DNA of 64,000 bases from Martinezella rhizogenes. GTDB taxonomy: Bacteria; Pseudomonadota; Alphaproteobacteria; Rhizobiales; Rhizobiaceae. The position numbers were made by a program, and so were the translations under genes. The DNA is taken from assembly GCA_013322215.1 (NCBI GenBank), contig JAAMEZ010000006.1, forward strand, positions 742,263 through 806,262. The letters run 5' to 3'. The notes under the pieces are model-generated. The model searched no databases and was not told the DNA's origin. It worked only from the letters and a program-made list of their open reading frames with translations. Below are positions 44,496 to 54,146 of this stretch, piece after piece. The stretch's first letter is position 1. Every line of letters begins with the position of its first letter.

Positions 44496-44851
44496 ACGAT
44501 CTGAAGATCCCCTTGCGGGAAAGAGTCATCGGACTTGAATACGAGTTCAACGAGCCGCCGCAAAAAGTCTGGCGGGCAATCAGCACCCCTGAGCTTCGGG
44601 AAAGCTGGCTGCCGAAGGAAGCTTTGGCCGATCCCAAGGCAATATTGGTCACGCCGGGCGAAGAGGTCCGCTACAGACTGCGGGACGAGGCACCGCCCTT
44701 CCTCGAAAGCACGGTGACTTTCAGAATATCGTTGAACGCAAGCGGCGGCACGAGCCTGCGGATCATCCACGAGCTCGACGATACGCGGCTTCGTGAGACT
44801 GAAAAGACTGCGGCGAACAACAACAGCCTGACCGTCATGCGCGCCGCCTGA
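44492..44851 (+). CDS. SRPBCC/AHSA1-family protein
   Basis: A 119-residue SRPBCC-fold protein: VIGLEYEFNEPPQKVWRAIS then a hydrophobic pocket pattern typical of AHSA1-like proteins. Commonly linked to ArsR regulators, where it may bind a ligand or aid detoxification. Translationally coupled to the upstream regulator. Confidence 0.7.
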   Translation: MNDLKIPLRERVIGLEYEFNEPPQKVWRAISTPELRESWLPKEALADPKAILVTPGEEVRYRLRDEAPPFLESTVTFRISLNASGGTSLRIIHELDDTRLRETEKTAANNNSLTVMRAA

Positions 44852-44895
44852 GGCGCTAGATCTATCAACAATTTCAAGAACATTGGAGTTCGCCG

Positions 44896-45519
44896 ATGCG
44901 CGAAGCGATGCAACTCGTCCCTATGGTCGTGGAACAATCCAGCAGAGGAGAGCGGTCTTTCGACATCTATTCCCGCCTGCTGCGCGAGAGAATCATCTTT
45001 CTGAATGGCGAGGTCAATGACACCGTCTCGGCCCTTGTCTGCGCGCAACTGCTGTTTCTCGAGGCGGAAAGCCCGAAGAAGCCGATCAGCCTTTACATCA
45101 ATTCGCCGGGCGGTGTCGTGACCAGCGGCCTCGCCATGTACGATACCATGCGTTACATCCGCGCGCCGGTGCATACGCTCTGCATGGGGACGGCCCGCTC
45201 GATGGGATCGTTCCTGCTCATGGCGGGCGAACCCGGCCAGCGCTCTGCCCTTCCCAACGCCAGCATCCATATCCATCAGCCCTTGGGCGGCTTCCAGGGC
45301 CAGGCTTCCGACATGCTCATCCACGCCGAGGAAATCAAGCGAACGAAACACCGCATGACACGGCTCTATGCCGAGCATTGCGGTCGCTCCTACGAGGAAT
45401 TCGAACGTGCCATGGACCGCGACTACTTCATGACCGCCGAAGAAGCTCTGGAATGGGGCCTCATCGACCGCATCCTGCAGATTCGCGAGGAAGACCAGCC
45501 TTCAGGCTTGGCGGATTGA
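44896..45519 (+). CDS. clpP: ClpP-family protease subunit (paralogue)
   Basis: A 207-residue ClpP: catalytic Ser102 in RSMGSFLLM, His127 in IHIHQPLGG and Asp in [12 protein letters not shown] (near 174-176). All triad positions are visible, so it should be an active subunit. No clpX, clpA or clpS lies nearby, unlike the main clpP locus, so this is probably an extra rhizobial ClpP paralogue that joins mixed or alternative proteases. Independent of the upstream SRPBCC gene (44-base gap). Confidence 0.85.
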   Translation: MREAMQLVPMVVEQSSRGERSFDIYSRLLRERIIFLNGEVNDTVSALVCAQLLFLEAESPKKPISLYINSPGGVVTSGLAMYDTMRYIRAPVHTLCMGTARSMGSFLLMAGEPGQRSALPNASIHIHQPLGGFQGQASDMLIHAEEIKRTKHRMTRLYAEHCGRSYEEFERAMDRDYFMTAEEALEWGLIDRILQIREEDQPSGLAD

Positions 45520-45573
45520 TTCCAGCAACGCCGCAGCCGGCAGTATGGCAGTGTCCTGCACTGGCGTCGCTTC

Positions 45574-46815
45574 TCAACCAGCCTGGTCGCGCAGCTCCAC
45601 GACCGAGGCTCCCCTCTTCACGATATCATTGTCGATGATCGAAAATGCACGGTTCAGATGCCCTTCGAAGACGAGCGTCGGCTCGTCGACGATAACGCGC
45701 AGCTCCGGCATGCCCTCCATACGCACGACATGCGATTCCGCCAAGCCTTCGGTTATGCCCTCTATTAACAGATCATAGTATCGTACGCCGGGACCGGTGA
45801 TGACGATCGGCATCCGCTCGTGCAGGCTCAAGACACGCGAAAGGCCGTTGCCAAGCGCCAGGCCGGCCTGACGGAAGGCCAGCACGTTGCGGCGCCCGCC
45901 CTGCCGTGCGCTCGCGGCGATCTTGTCGAGCTCGGCGATCGGAACGAACTTCGCCGGGATCGTGTCGAGCGGCACGTCGAAGGCCATGCGCAACATGGCA
46001 TAGAAACCGGCATAGGCCTCGATGCATCCGCGCGCGCCGCAGCGACAAAGACCGCCGCCCGGCACATGCATCATGTGCCCGAAATTCGGCGCCGATATCT
46101 GATGATTGCCTTCATAGTCCCGGCGCACGATGCCAAGCCCGATGCTGTGACCGAGTGACAGCGCCGCCATTGCGCGGAAATCACCACGCGTATCGATTTC
46201 TTCCTGCCGCCCGAGGGCCGCCGCCACCAGGAGGGTCTCGTTGCCGAGAATGACCTGCGCCGACCATTCGTCGCGAAGCACGGCGGCGAAATCGATTTCC
46301 TCACGCCCGAAGATCGGCGACCATCGCAGCACCTGCTCCGAAGCATCGACAAGCCCCTTGCTGCTGATCGATATCATCAGCACCTTGTCGCGCGGCAATT
46401 GCGAGCGGGTGACGATGCGGTTCAAGGCTTCGCGCAATCCGGCTACGAAGCGCTCGACGCCCGCGACATTCTGCTGCCTGTCCTCGGTAAAGCGGTCTAT
46501 GAGCCGGCCGGTATAATCGACGAGGGAATATTGCACGGCATCCGACGAGATGACGACGACGATCAGATAGCCGCAATCGCGCCGCTGCGAAAACAAGACG
46601 CGCGGCCGCCCGCGGCCGCTGGCAGCCTGCTGTTCCGCCTTTTCGATGATCTGCGCCCGCTCCAGATCCGCCGTGATGACCGATACGGTCGCGGAGGAGA
46701 GCTTGGTAAAATCAGAAAGCTCGGTATGGGCAAGCGGGCCATGCCGGCGCAACGCCGACAAGACCAAAGCGCTGTTTTTTTGACGGACCAATTCGGTGCT
46801 CGATTTGGCCAGCAT
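45574..46815 (-). CDS. ROK-family repressor of the adjacent xylose-type ABC transporter
   Basis: A 413-residue protein with an N-terminal winged HTH (HGPLAHTELSDFTKLSSATV onward) and a ROK sugar-kinase-like domain with the zinc motif GGGLCRCGARGCIEAY. In this class the HTH repressor is relieved by the sugar. It is divergent from the xylF-type operon, and a 9+1+9 palindrome at 46933-46951 lies in the intervening region. Start at 46815 (MLAKSS); two codons earlier is also possible. Ligand likely xylose or a related sugar, inferred from context. Confidence 0.75.
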   Translation of the reverse strand: MLAKSSTELVRQKNSALVLSALRRHGPLAHTELSDFTKLSSATVSVITADLERAQIIEKAEQQAASGRGRPRVLFSQRRDCGYLIVVVISSDAVQYSLVDYTGRLIDRFTEDRQQNVAGVERFVAGLREALNRIVTRSQLPRDKVLMISISSKGLVDASEQVLRWSPIFGREEIDFAAVLRDEWSAQVILGNETLLVAAALGRQEEIDTRGDFRAMAALSLGHSIGLGIVRRDYEGNHQISAPNFGHMMHVPGGGLCRCGARGCIEAYAGFYAMLRMAFDVPLDTIPAKFVPIAELDKIAASARQGGRRNVLAFRQAGLALGNGLSRVLSLHERMPIVITGPGVRYYDLLIEGITEGLAESHVVRMEGMPELRVIVDEPTLVFEGHLNRAFSIIDNDIVKRGASVVELRDQAG

Positions 46816-46902
46816 CGGCAAACTCCCTGCTCATTCAACCCTCCTCCGCGGCAGCCCTTGATAGCTTTTTCGGATGCCCGATGAAACCTGACAATGCGGG
46901 TG

Positions 46903-46951
46903 TTGACAGCTGAAAAAATCTCTGACACTAAATTTCTCGACTGTCGAGAAA
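46903..46951 (+). promoter_or_regulatory. xylF promoter region with ROK operator
   Basis: TTGACA at 46903-46908 is a clear -35; the -10 is weak (around 46926-46931). The perfect palindrome TTTCTCGAC-T-GTCGAGAAA occupies 46933-46951, overlapping the start-site region, so repression by the divergent ROK protein is the natural reading. Confidence 0.6.
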
Positions 46952-47038
46952 AAAGTCCAAAGCTTTTCTTGTCAGCATTTTCGCCGCGACCGACGGGAGT
47001 TCAGGATACGTGCGGTCGCATTCAATCGGGAGGATCAC

Positions 47039-48079
47039 ATGAAAGCTTTCATCAAGCTGGCTGCGGGCGCGGCCATCGTTTTGACCATGCAGACGGCTGC
47101 CTTCGCCAAGGATCTCGTCGTCGGCGTTTCCTGGTCGAACTTCCAGGAAGAGCGCTGGAAGACGGATGAAGCAGCCATCAAGAAGGCTCTGGCAGCAGCC
47201 GGCGCCAAGTACATTTCCGCCGACGCCCAGTCGTCTGCTTCCAAGCAGCTGACGGACGTCGAATCGCTGATTTCGCAGGGCGCCAACGCCCTCATCATTC
47301 TCGCTCAGGATTCCGACGCCATCGGCCCGGCCGTTGAAAAGGCCGCCGACGAAGGCATTCCGGTTGTCGGCTACGACCGCCTGATCGAAAATCCGGCCGC
47401 CTTCTACATCACCTTCGACAACAAGGAAGTGGGCCGCATGCAGGCTCGCGAAGTTCTGAAGGCAAAGCCGGCAGGCAATTACGTCTTCATCAAGGGCTCG
47501 TCGTCTGATCCGAACGCCGACTTCCTCTTCTCTGGCCAGATGGAAGTGCTGAAGCCTGCCATCGACGCAGGCAAGATCAAGAATGTCGGCGAAGCCTACA
47601 CGGACGGCTGGCTGCCGCAGAATGCACAGCGCAACATGGAGCAGTTCCTGACCGCCAACAACAACAAGGTTGACGCGGTCGTCGCCTCCAACGACGGCAC
47701 CGCTGGCGGCGCGGTTGCTGCTCTCGACGCCCAGGGTCTTGCAGGCTCCGTGCCGGTTTCCGGCCAGGATGCCGACAAGGCAGCCCTGAACCGTATCGCG
47801 CTTGGCACGCAGACCGTTTCCATCTGGAAAGACTCGCGTGAACTTGGCAAGCGCGCCGCGGAAATCGCGCTCGATCTCGCCAATGGCAAGACCATGGATC
47901 AGGTCTCCGGCGTCCAGACCTTCAACGGCGGCCCGAAGCATGTAGCCATGAAGTCCGTCTTCCTGACCCCGATCGCCATCACCAAGGACAACCTGAACGT
48001 CGTCATCGACGCCGGCTGGATCTCCAAGGCTGAAGCTTGCCAGGGCGTCAAGGCCGGCGCCGTCGCGGCCTGCAAATAA
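47039..48079 (+). CDS. xylF: D-xylose-type periplasmic binding protein
   Basis: A 346-residue exported protein; signal peptide residues 1-23 ([20 protein letters not shown] then AFA). Mature part: [40 protein letters not shown] and [20 protein letters not shown], matching XylF-type binding proteins. It starts the xylFHG-like operon; a hairpin at 48112-48143 separates it from the permease gene. Confidence 0.85.
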   Translation: MKAFIKLAAGAAIVLTMQTAAFAKDLVVGVSWSNFQEERWKTDEAAIKKALAAAGAKYISADAQSSASKQLTDVESLISQGANALIILAQDSDAIGPAVEKAADEGIPVVGYDRLIENPAAFYITFDNKEVGRMQAREVLKAKPAGNYVFIKGSSSDPNADFLFSGQMEVLKPAIDAGKIKNVGEAYTDGWLPQNAQRNMEQFLTANNNKVDAVVASNDGTAGGAVAALDAQGLAGSVPVSGQDADKAALNRIALGTQTVSIWKDSRELGKRAAEIALDLANGKTMDQVSGVQTFNGGPKHVAMKSVFLTPIAITKDNLNVVIDAGWISKAEACQGVKAGAVAACK

Positions 48080-48111
48080 GCCGTCCTTGAACGACTGACC
48101 AATCGAAATAC

Positions 48112-48143
48112 CGACGCCGCAGCGGCACCCCGTTGCGGCGTCG
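48112..48143. other. Intercistronic hairpin between xylF and xylH
   Basis: Perfect 10-bp arms (CGACGCCGCA at 48112-48121; TGCGGCGTCG at 48134-48143) with a 12-base loop and no U-tract. Likely protects xylF message, giving more binding protein than permease. Confidence 0.6.
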
Positions 48144-48365
48144 AATGCGGATTAGAAGCCAACAACTCTTCCTTGCAGTTGGAGATGAAGCTTCCCCCAG
48201 CGTGTTGCGCTATCGCAGACCCCTTGGCCCGCCGGATGGCGGTTTTGGGGACCGGACAAAGACCGGCGGACAGGCGATGACGCATTTTTTGAGATTGGCG
48301 CGATTGCCAGCGATAGCCCAGCATGCATCGCAGGCCGCGCCCGACAGAGGGAGAACGGCAAAGCG

Positions 48366-49694
48366 ATGGCCGACATGACACAGTCCACCACATCGAGCGG
48401 TCCCCGCAATGCAGAAGCCGGCGCGTTCACCCGCTTTCTGCGTGCCACCGAAATCGATACCCGCCTGCTCGGCATGATCGGAGCGCTGCTGATCATCTGG
48501 ATCGGCTTCGATCTTTATCTGCGGATCTTCGACGGCCGCGAGTTCCTGACCGCCAGAAACCTCTGGAACCTCTCGGTACAGACCTGCGAAATCGCGGTTT
48601 TGGCCACCGGCATGGTGCTTGTTATCGTCACGCGCAACATCGACCTGTCGGTCGGCTCTCTCCTCGGCTTCGTCGCCATGATCATGGGCGTCATCCAGGC
48701 CAAGTGGCTGCCGCAATATCTCGGCTTCGACAGTTCCTGGACCTGGATCATCACCCTCTTTTGCGGCCTGGTGATCGGCACGGCGATCGGCGCCTTCCAG
48801 GGCGCGATTACGGCCTTCATGAATGTCCCCTCCTTCATCGTCACGCTCGGCGGTCTTTTGGTCTGGCGCGGTCTTGCCTGGTACGTCACCAGCGGTCAGA
48901 CCGTCGCGCCGATGGACTCCACCTTCGTCATCATGGGCGGCAGCGGCGCCACGGGCTCGATCGGCGCCACCTGGAGCTGGATCGTCGGCGTGCTCGCCTG
49001 CCTGATGATCATCGCCGGCATCGTCGGCTCGCGCCGCCAGAGAAAGCGCTTCGGCTTTCCGCGCCGTCCCCTTTGGGCCGAATATTTCCTCGGTGGCCTC
49101 GGCTCCATCGTGGTGCTGGGCACGGTCTACCTCTTCAACAGCTATAATTGGCCGGTTGGCATCGCCAAGCGCTACGCCACGGAACACAATATCGCCTGGC
49201 CGGAAGGCGGTCTGGATATTGCCTATGGCATTTCCGTTCCGGTTCTCATCGCGGTTCTGATCGGCATCGTGATGACCTTCATCGCCACGCGCCTGCGCTT
49301 CGGTCGCTATGTCTTCGCGATCGGCGGCAACCCGGAAGCAGCCGAACTCGCCGGCATCAAGACGCGTTGGGTTATCGTCAAGATCTTCGCGCTGATGGGC
49401 TTCCTTGCCGCCGTCGCCGCGGCGATCTCGACGGCCCGCCTGAATTCGGCGGTCAACTCGCAGGGCACCACCTACGAACTCTTCACCATCGCTGCGGCCG
49501 TCATCGGCGGCACGTCGCTTGCCGGCGGCAGCGGCACGGTCGCAGGCGCCATGCTCGGCGCGCTGGTCATGCAATCGCTGCAATCGGGCATGGGCCTCGC
49601 CAATGTCGACACACCGATCCAGAACGTCGTCGTCGGCATCGTCCTCGTAGTCGCCGTCTGGCTCGACATCGTCTACCGCTCGCGCGCCAAGTAA
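48366..49694 (+). CDS. xylH: Xylose-type ABC transporter permease
   Basis: A 442-residue permease with about ten to twelve hydrophobic helices, an AraH/XylH family pattern (VRNIDLSVGSLLGF-like segment and GGNPEAAELAGIKTR loop). The first ~40 residues are charged and cytoplasmic. 287 bases follow xylF, and the ATPase gene starts 16 bases after its stop. Works with XylF and XylG for import. Confidence 0.8.
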   Translation: MADMTQSTTSSGPRNAEAGAFTRFLRATEIDTRLLGMIGALLIIWIGFDLYLRIFDGREFLTARNLWNLSVQTCEIAVLATGMVLVIVTRNIDLSVGSLLGFVAMIMGVIQAKWLPQYLGFDSSWTWIITLFCGLVIGTAIGAFQGAITAFMNVPSFIVTLGGLLVWRGLAWYVTSGQTVAPMDSTFVIMGGSGATGSIGATWSWIVGVLACLMIIAGIVGSRRQRKRFGFPRRPLWAEYFLGGLGSIVVLGTVYLFNSYNWPVGIAKRYATEHNIAWPEGGLDIAYGISVPVLIAVLIGIVMTFIATRLRFGRYVFAIGGNPEAAELAGIKTRWVIVKIFALMGFLAAVAAAISTARLNSAVNSQGTTYELFTIAAAVIGGTSLAGGSGTVAGAMLGALVMQSLQSGMGLANVDTPIQNVVVGIVLVVAVWLDIVYRSRAK

Positions 49695-49709
49695 AAGGAA
49701 TTCTGAACC

Positions 49710-50492
49710 ATGACGGATCAAACCACTCCGCTTGTGGAAATGAAGAACATTTCCATCTCCTTCGGCGGCATCCACGCAGTCGACAACGCCTCGGTGGATC
49801 TCTACCCCGGCGAAGTCGTGGCGCTTCTCGGCCATAACGGCGCCGGCAAGTCGACGCTGATCAAGATCCTCTCCGGCGCCTACAAGCGCGACAGCGGCGA
49901 TATCCTGATCAACGGCGAACCCGTCGATATCCGCAGCCCGCGCGACGCCAAGAAATACGGCATCGAGACGATCTACCAGACGCTCGCCGTCGCCGACAAT
50001 GTCGACGCCGCCGCCAACCTCTATCTCGGCCGCGAGCTGCAGACCCGCTGGGGCACGCTCGACGACGTCGCGATGGAGGCCAAGGCCCGCGAAGTGATGG
50101 GGCGCCTCAACCCCAACTTCAAGCGCTTCAAGGAGCCGGTGAAGGCGCTTTCCGGCGGCCAGCGCCAGTCTGTCGCGATCGCCCGCGCCATCCTCTTCGA
50201 CGCGCGCATCCTGATCATGGATGAGCCGACGGCGGCCCTTGGTCCGCAGGAAACGGCGCAGGTCGGCGAGCTCATCAAGCAGCTGAAGAAGGAAGGCATC
50301 GGCATCTTCCTCATAAGCCACGACATCCACGATGTCTTCGACCTCGCCGACCGCGTCTCGGTGATGAAGAACGGCCAGGTCGTCGGCCACGCCCGCACCG
50401 AAGACGTCACCAAGGACGAAGTCCTCGGCATGATCATCCTCGGCAAGGTGCCGCCAAAGGCTACCCCCGGCCCCGGCGCCATGCGGGAATGA
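49710..50492 (+). CDS. xylG: Xylose-type ABC transporter ATPase, half-size
   Basis: A 260-residue ATPase with one ABC domain: Walker A GHNGAGKS (residues 41-48), signature [20 protein letters not shown] and Walker [13 protein letters not shown]. Unlike the two-domain GguA, rhizobial XylG proteins have one domain and form dimers. Third gene of the xylFHG operon. Confidence 0.85.
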   Translation: MTDQTTPLVEMKNISISFGGIHAVDNASVDLYPGEVVALLGHNGAGKSTLIKILSGAYKRDSGDILINGEPVDIRSPRDAKKYGIETIYQTLAVADNVDAAANLYLGRELQTRWGTLDDVAMEAKAREVMGRLNPNFKRFKEPVKALSGGQRQSVAIARAILFDARILIMDEPTAALGPQETAQVGELIKQLKKEGIGIFLISHDIHDVFDLADRVSVMKNGQVVGHARTEDVTKDEVLGMIILGKVPPKATPGPGAMRE

Positions 50493-50653
50493 GCCGAAAC
50501 GGCCCGTGACAACAAGGCCGCGCGCCAAAAGCCCGCGGCCTCACCTCACCAAAACGTCCGATCTCACGCTTTCCTGAATTTTCCGCATTGAAGCCAAGCG
50601 CTTCCTAGGCTAAGAACCAGCCATCGGACAGGCGATTCAAACCGCCACGGCAT

Positions 50654-50727
50654 GCACCCGTAGCTCAGCTGGATAGAGTGTTGGATTCCGATTCCAAAGG
50701 TCACAGGTTCGAATCCTGTCGGGTGCG
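50654..50727 (+). tRNA. tRNA-Arg (anticodon CCG)
   Basis: Cloverleaf with acceptor GCACCCG/CGGGTGC, D-stem GCTC/GAGT, anticodon stem TTGGA/TCCAA and loop TTCCGAT (anticodon CCG at 50688-50690), T-arm ACAGG TTCGAAT CCTGT. CCA is not encoded. An integrase gene lies 207 bases downstream, so its 3' end is the likely attachment site of the right-hand mobile region. Confidence 0.9.
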
Positions 50728-50934
50728 GTTCCTTTCCCATTGAAATTATTGATTTATCAGTCTTTGCTTGTCCTCGCGCGCGCTGGAAATAAGCTAGCTC
50801 AGTCCTAGCTCAGTAGCGCATACCCTTCGGAATTTCTCAATGATTTCAACGTAGCTTTCCAGGGCTTGGGCACGCGCCTAGCGCAGTTCCAGCGCAGCGC
50901 ACCGACCAAAGCAACTCGAAAGGTGCCCAACGTT

Positions 50935-52395
50935 ATGCTCCACAGCCCTGCCCCGACCAAGAAAACCCCGTTCACGCTTTTTCAGCGCGAAGGCACCCGG
51001 AATTGGTCGATGCGCTATTCGCTCGGCGGTAAGCAATACAAAAAAACTCTTGGCACCGCTGACGAGGATCAGGCGCTGCAACTCGCTTATGAAATCTGGC
51101 ACGAGCAGAGCTTTCGCAATAAACAGGGCCTATCGCTGGACAGTCACCCGTTCTCGGAGGTAGCGGAGGAGTTCATCGAAAAAGTCGTTGCTGAAGCCGA
51201 GCGCGACGAACGCAGCAAATACCATCCGATTTATTGGCCGCCGATCATTCGTCGCTTTCCGATCGGCTACTTCGGTAACCGTCCCATCGAAACGATCACC
51301 ACCGCCGACATCGAGCGCTATCTGGAATGGCGCAAGACCTACTGGACCACAGGCCCGGGTTTGCAGGTTCAGAAAATCCGATGCGAACGGGACGATGGTC
51401 GTATTTTCATTCGGCCCGCACCGCGCAAGGTCGCCGCGCTGAGCACGATCAAAGGTGAAATGGTCATCATCCGCGAAATATTCGAGCAGGCTGCGAAATG
51501 GGGCTATTGCAAGCCCATCATCATTCCAGCGGTCAAAGCCCGAAAGAAACCTGACACTCGCCGTCCGGGTTTCTCACCGGAGGAATATGAACGGCTTCTC
51601 TACAAGAGTTTAGAACGCATCAGCGAACCGCAACAGTCCGTGAGACTAATCAAAGCCAAGGACGGACGGGTCTGGACGCAAAGCACCCTCACCGATCGCG
51701 TGCGTGCGGATCGTATTCGCCTGCATGCCTATATCGAGTTCATGGGCAGTTCTGGCTTGCGGCCCACCGAGGCCAAGAACCTGAAATGGGGCAACATTCT
51801 CCGTTATCGGGAAACGAAGGATCTCCCTCCCTTCAAACAGGACGCGCGGCTACAGGTGCACGGCAAAAGCAAGCATGGCGATGCCGTTCCCCTGCATGGG
51901 GCGATACAGGCGCTTCATGTGCTATGGAATGTGTTTGTCGGCGAGGTTGGCCGCGAGCCCAACGACGACGACCCGGTATTTGCCGACGCACAGGGCCACG
52001 CGATCCTTTCATTCAAGCGCGGCATGAACACATTGCTCAAGGCGGCAGACCTGGAACGCGATCACCGAGGCGTCAAGCGGACCGCCTATTCGCTCCGGCA
52101 CTTCTATATCTCGCAAATGCTGGCAAACAACGTTTCTGTTCACCACATTGCCCGCAACACCCGCACCTCGATCTCGATGATCGACAAGCATTACGCTCAG
52201 GTGAACACTGAGCAGATTAAGAACTTCCTCCGCCCCGGCGAAGAGGACTTGATGAACGAGCCGAAGCTGCTGGACGACGAGACCTATGACGAAATTGCCC
52301 TGCTGGAGAAGCGTTTGGCTGAACTGAAGGCTGGGGAGACGAGCGAGCGCACCGCTAAGAAGCTATCGCAAAAGTATGGTGGACAGCTCGCGTAA
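50935..52395 (+). CDS. int: Tyrosine recombinase (tRNA-targeting integrase)
   Basis: A 486-residue integrase. Catalytic residues: Arg in GSSGLRPTEAKNLKW, Lys in HGKSKHGDAVPL, HxxR in YSLRHFYISQMLA, His/Arg in VHHIARNTRTSISM and Tyr in DKHYAQV. An N-terminal SAM-like domain (about 30-150) is present. Preferred start 50935 (MLHSPAPTKK); 50866 would add 23 residues. Adjacent to tRNA-Arg, it probably integrated the region extending to the right edge. An overlapping opposite frame near the 5' end is a shadow. Confidence 0.8.
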   Translation: MLHSPAPTKKTPFTLFQREGTRNWSMRYSLGGKQYKKTLGTADEDQALQLAYEIWHEQSFRNKQGLSLDSHPFSEVAEEFIEKVVAEAERDERSKYHPIYWPPIIRRFPIGYFGNRPIETITTADIERYLEWRKTYWTTGPGLQVQKIRCERDDGRIFIRPAPRKVAALSTIKGEMVIIREIFEQAAKWGYCKPIIIPAVKARKKPDTRRPGFSPEEYERLLYKSLERISEPQQSVRLIKAKDGRVWTQSTLTDRVRADRIRLHAYIEFMGSSGLRPTEAKNLKWGNILRYRETKDLPPFKQDARLQVHGKSKHGDAVPLHGAIQALHVLWNVFVGEVGREPNDDDPVFADAQGHAILSFKRGMNTLLKAADLERDHRGVKRTAYSLRHFYISQMLANNVSVHHIARNTRTSISMIDKHYAQVNTEQIKNFLRPGEEDLMNEPKLLDDETYDEIALLEKRLAELKAGETSERTAKKLSQKYGGQLA

Positions 52396-52406
52396 TCTAA
52401 CCGGCA

Positions 52407-54068
52407 TCAAACGCCTGGCGTCGTCGTAACAGGCACTGCTCGCCATATCTGGTGTTGGCGGGACGCTCGACCATCCGTAAACCGATGCGCTACGATGCCG
52501 TTTTCCACAATCAGCATCGTGGAACGATCGCCACTGTCAAAGCTGATTTCAGTGATAATTTCCCTGATGACCGCGTGCGCCTCCGAGCGAAGGTCGTATC
52601 GCGTCACGTCGTCGGCTTGCTCCCACGCGCCTCGTAGCCTACCGATACGGTCGCAAGTTTCCGTGGGGCTCTCGTGCCGAATTGACCGGCGCTGGCGCTC
52701 TGCTTGCTGGTGCCGAAGCTCCGCTTCGATCGCGTGCCGTTCGGCCTGCCGGGTCTTAAGCAGGTTCACGATGGCATCCGGCGGATCGCTATCATCTTCG
52801 ATAGTCCGCGCCAGCCGTCGCTCCTTCCTGCGAAGTTCTTCAAGTTCAAGCATCAACCCGGCAATGGTCTCATCCAGTTCCCGATGGAAGTCACCGAGCC
52901 GCAGCGCATGCAGCGTCTCCGCGAGATTGAGTTCCTTTACATGATCGAGGATCGCAGCTTCCAGCGGTTCATAGCGGAAATGCCGGTTGCCATCGCCGCA
53001 GCGATGACCCCGCACATGATTGGCACAGACGAGATAGCGGGCCATGCCCTGCTTGACTTGGCTGACCTTCATCGTCATCGGCCCACCGCAATGAGCGCAA
53101 TGGCAAAGCCCGGTGAAAAGGTTGGCGAATGTATTGCCCTTGCGCCCCGGTTTACCGACGAATTGCCGGATCGTTTGCACTCGCAAAAACAAATCCTTGT
53201 CGATAGCCGCAGGGAAATAACCCTCTATCGGATCACCATCCGGCACACGCTTGCCGTCAACGATCCTGTGCGGCTGAAACGTCCCGATGACATCTGAGCG
53301 TTTCAGGATAAGCTTGATGATGCTCTGATACCAGCCGTTGTCGGTGCCGAACGTTGGAACGCCGGTCGCATTGAGATGCCGCGCAATCGCCGTCGAACCA
53401 AGACCCCGCGCGGCCATCTCGTAGATCGTTCGCACCGTCTGCGCATGATGGTTCAGCGTGAATTCGTATCTGCTGCCGTCGATCCGCTTGGCATCGACCC
53501 AAGCGGGCGTCAGTCCGGTGATGTGCCCTTCCCCGGCTCTGGCTTTCTCTCGCTTTCTGCGATTGGCCGCGCCGATGCGCTCGCTCTTGGTTTGGCTTTC
53601 CTCATGGCCACGCGACATCACCGCAAGCCCAATGATGAGCTTGGTCCAGTCACCGTTGAGAACGTCGCGGCTGTAGGCTTGTTGGCCGTCGCGGCTGAGG
53701 GTGACGATGACGATACCGGCGTTGATGATCGCCATGAACAGTGTCAGCGCATCGGGCACGGCCTCTCGGGATAGCCGGTCGAGGCTTTCGATCAGCAGAT
53801 AGCTGCCTTTGGGGATTTCTCCATTCTCGACCATGGCGAGGAAGCGCCCAAGCGCGCCATGCTTGAAGTTCTTCCCTTTCCACGCCGATACACCCAAATC
53901 CTGCAAGCTGTCGTCCAGAAGCAGAGAATGTTCGTCCGCGTAAGCCCGCGACCGCTCAAGCTGCCGGCGCAGACTGTCGCCGCGAAGCTGCCGTTGAGTG
54001 CTCATACGTACGTATGAATATGCCCGAAGTGGATGGGTCCTGCCTTTGTCGTCGGAACTGCTGGTCAT
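52407..54068 (-). CDS. Large serine recombinase
   Basis: A 553-residue serine recombinase: N-terminal resolvase domain with the nucleophile Ser23 in YSYVRMSTQRQ and the conserved EESQTKSERIGAANRRKREK helix, a recombinase domain (about 185-300), a zinc ribbon (CHCAHCGG and CANHVRGHRCGD, about 345-380) and a coiled coil (about 400-460). Such enzymes integrate or excise elements; some invert DNA. It starts 85 bases from the crossover at 54153-54156 in the split flgE, a spacing typical between a large serine integrase and its att site. Start at 54068 gives the canonical N terminus. Confidence 0.8.
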   Translation of the reverse strand: MTSSSDDKGRTHPLRAYSYVRMSTQRQLRGDSLRRQLERSRAYADEHSLLLDDSLQDLGVSAWKGKNFKHGALGRFLAMVENGEIPKGSYLLIESLDRLSREAVPDALTLFMAIINAGIVIVTLSRDGQQAYSRDVLNGDWTKLIIGLAVMSRGHEESQTKSERIGAANRRKREKARAGEGHITGLTPAWVDAKRIDGSRYEFTLNHHAQTVRTIYEMAARGLGSTAIARHLNATGVPTFGTDNGWYQSIIKLILKRSDVIGTFQPHRIVDGKRVPDGDPIEGYFPAAIDKDLFLRVQTIRQFVGKPGRKGNTFANLFTGLCHCAHCGGPMTMKVSQVKQGMARYLVCANHVRGHRCGDGNRHFRYEPLEAAILDHVKELNLAETLHALRLGDFHRELDETIAGLMLELEELRRKERRLARTIEDDSDPPDAIVNLLKTRQAERHAIEAELRHQQAERQRRSIRHESPTETCDRIGRLRGAWEQADDVTRYDLRSEAHAVIREIITEISFDSGDRSTMLIVENGIVAHRFTDGRASRQHQIWRAVPVTTTPGV

Positions 54069-54146
54069 CGTCGCCTCCTGCGCTTGGTCCGCTAGCATGG
54101 GCGGGAAACGCGGGCGAGCGCGAGGCAATCGGTGCAAACGGCTACG

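Noticed and set aside
50780..50820. tRNA-like fragments (TAGCTCAGT repeated)
   Set aside because: Short duplicated string after tRNA-Arg; cannot fold as a tRNA and could not be tied to an attachment core.
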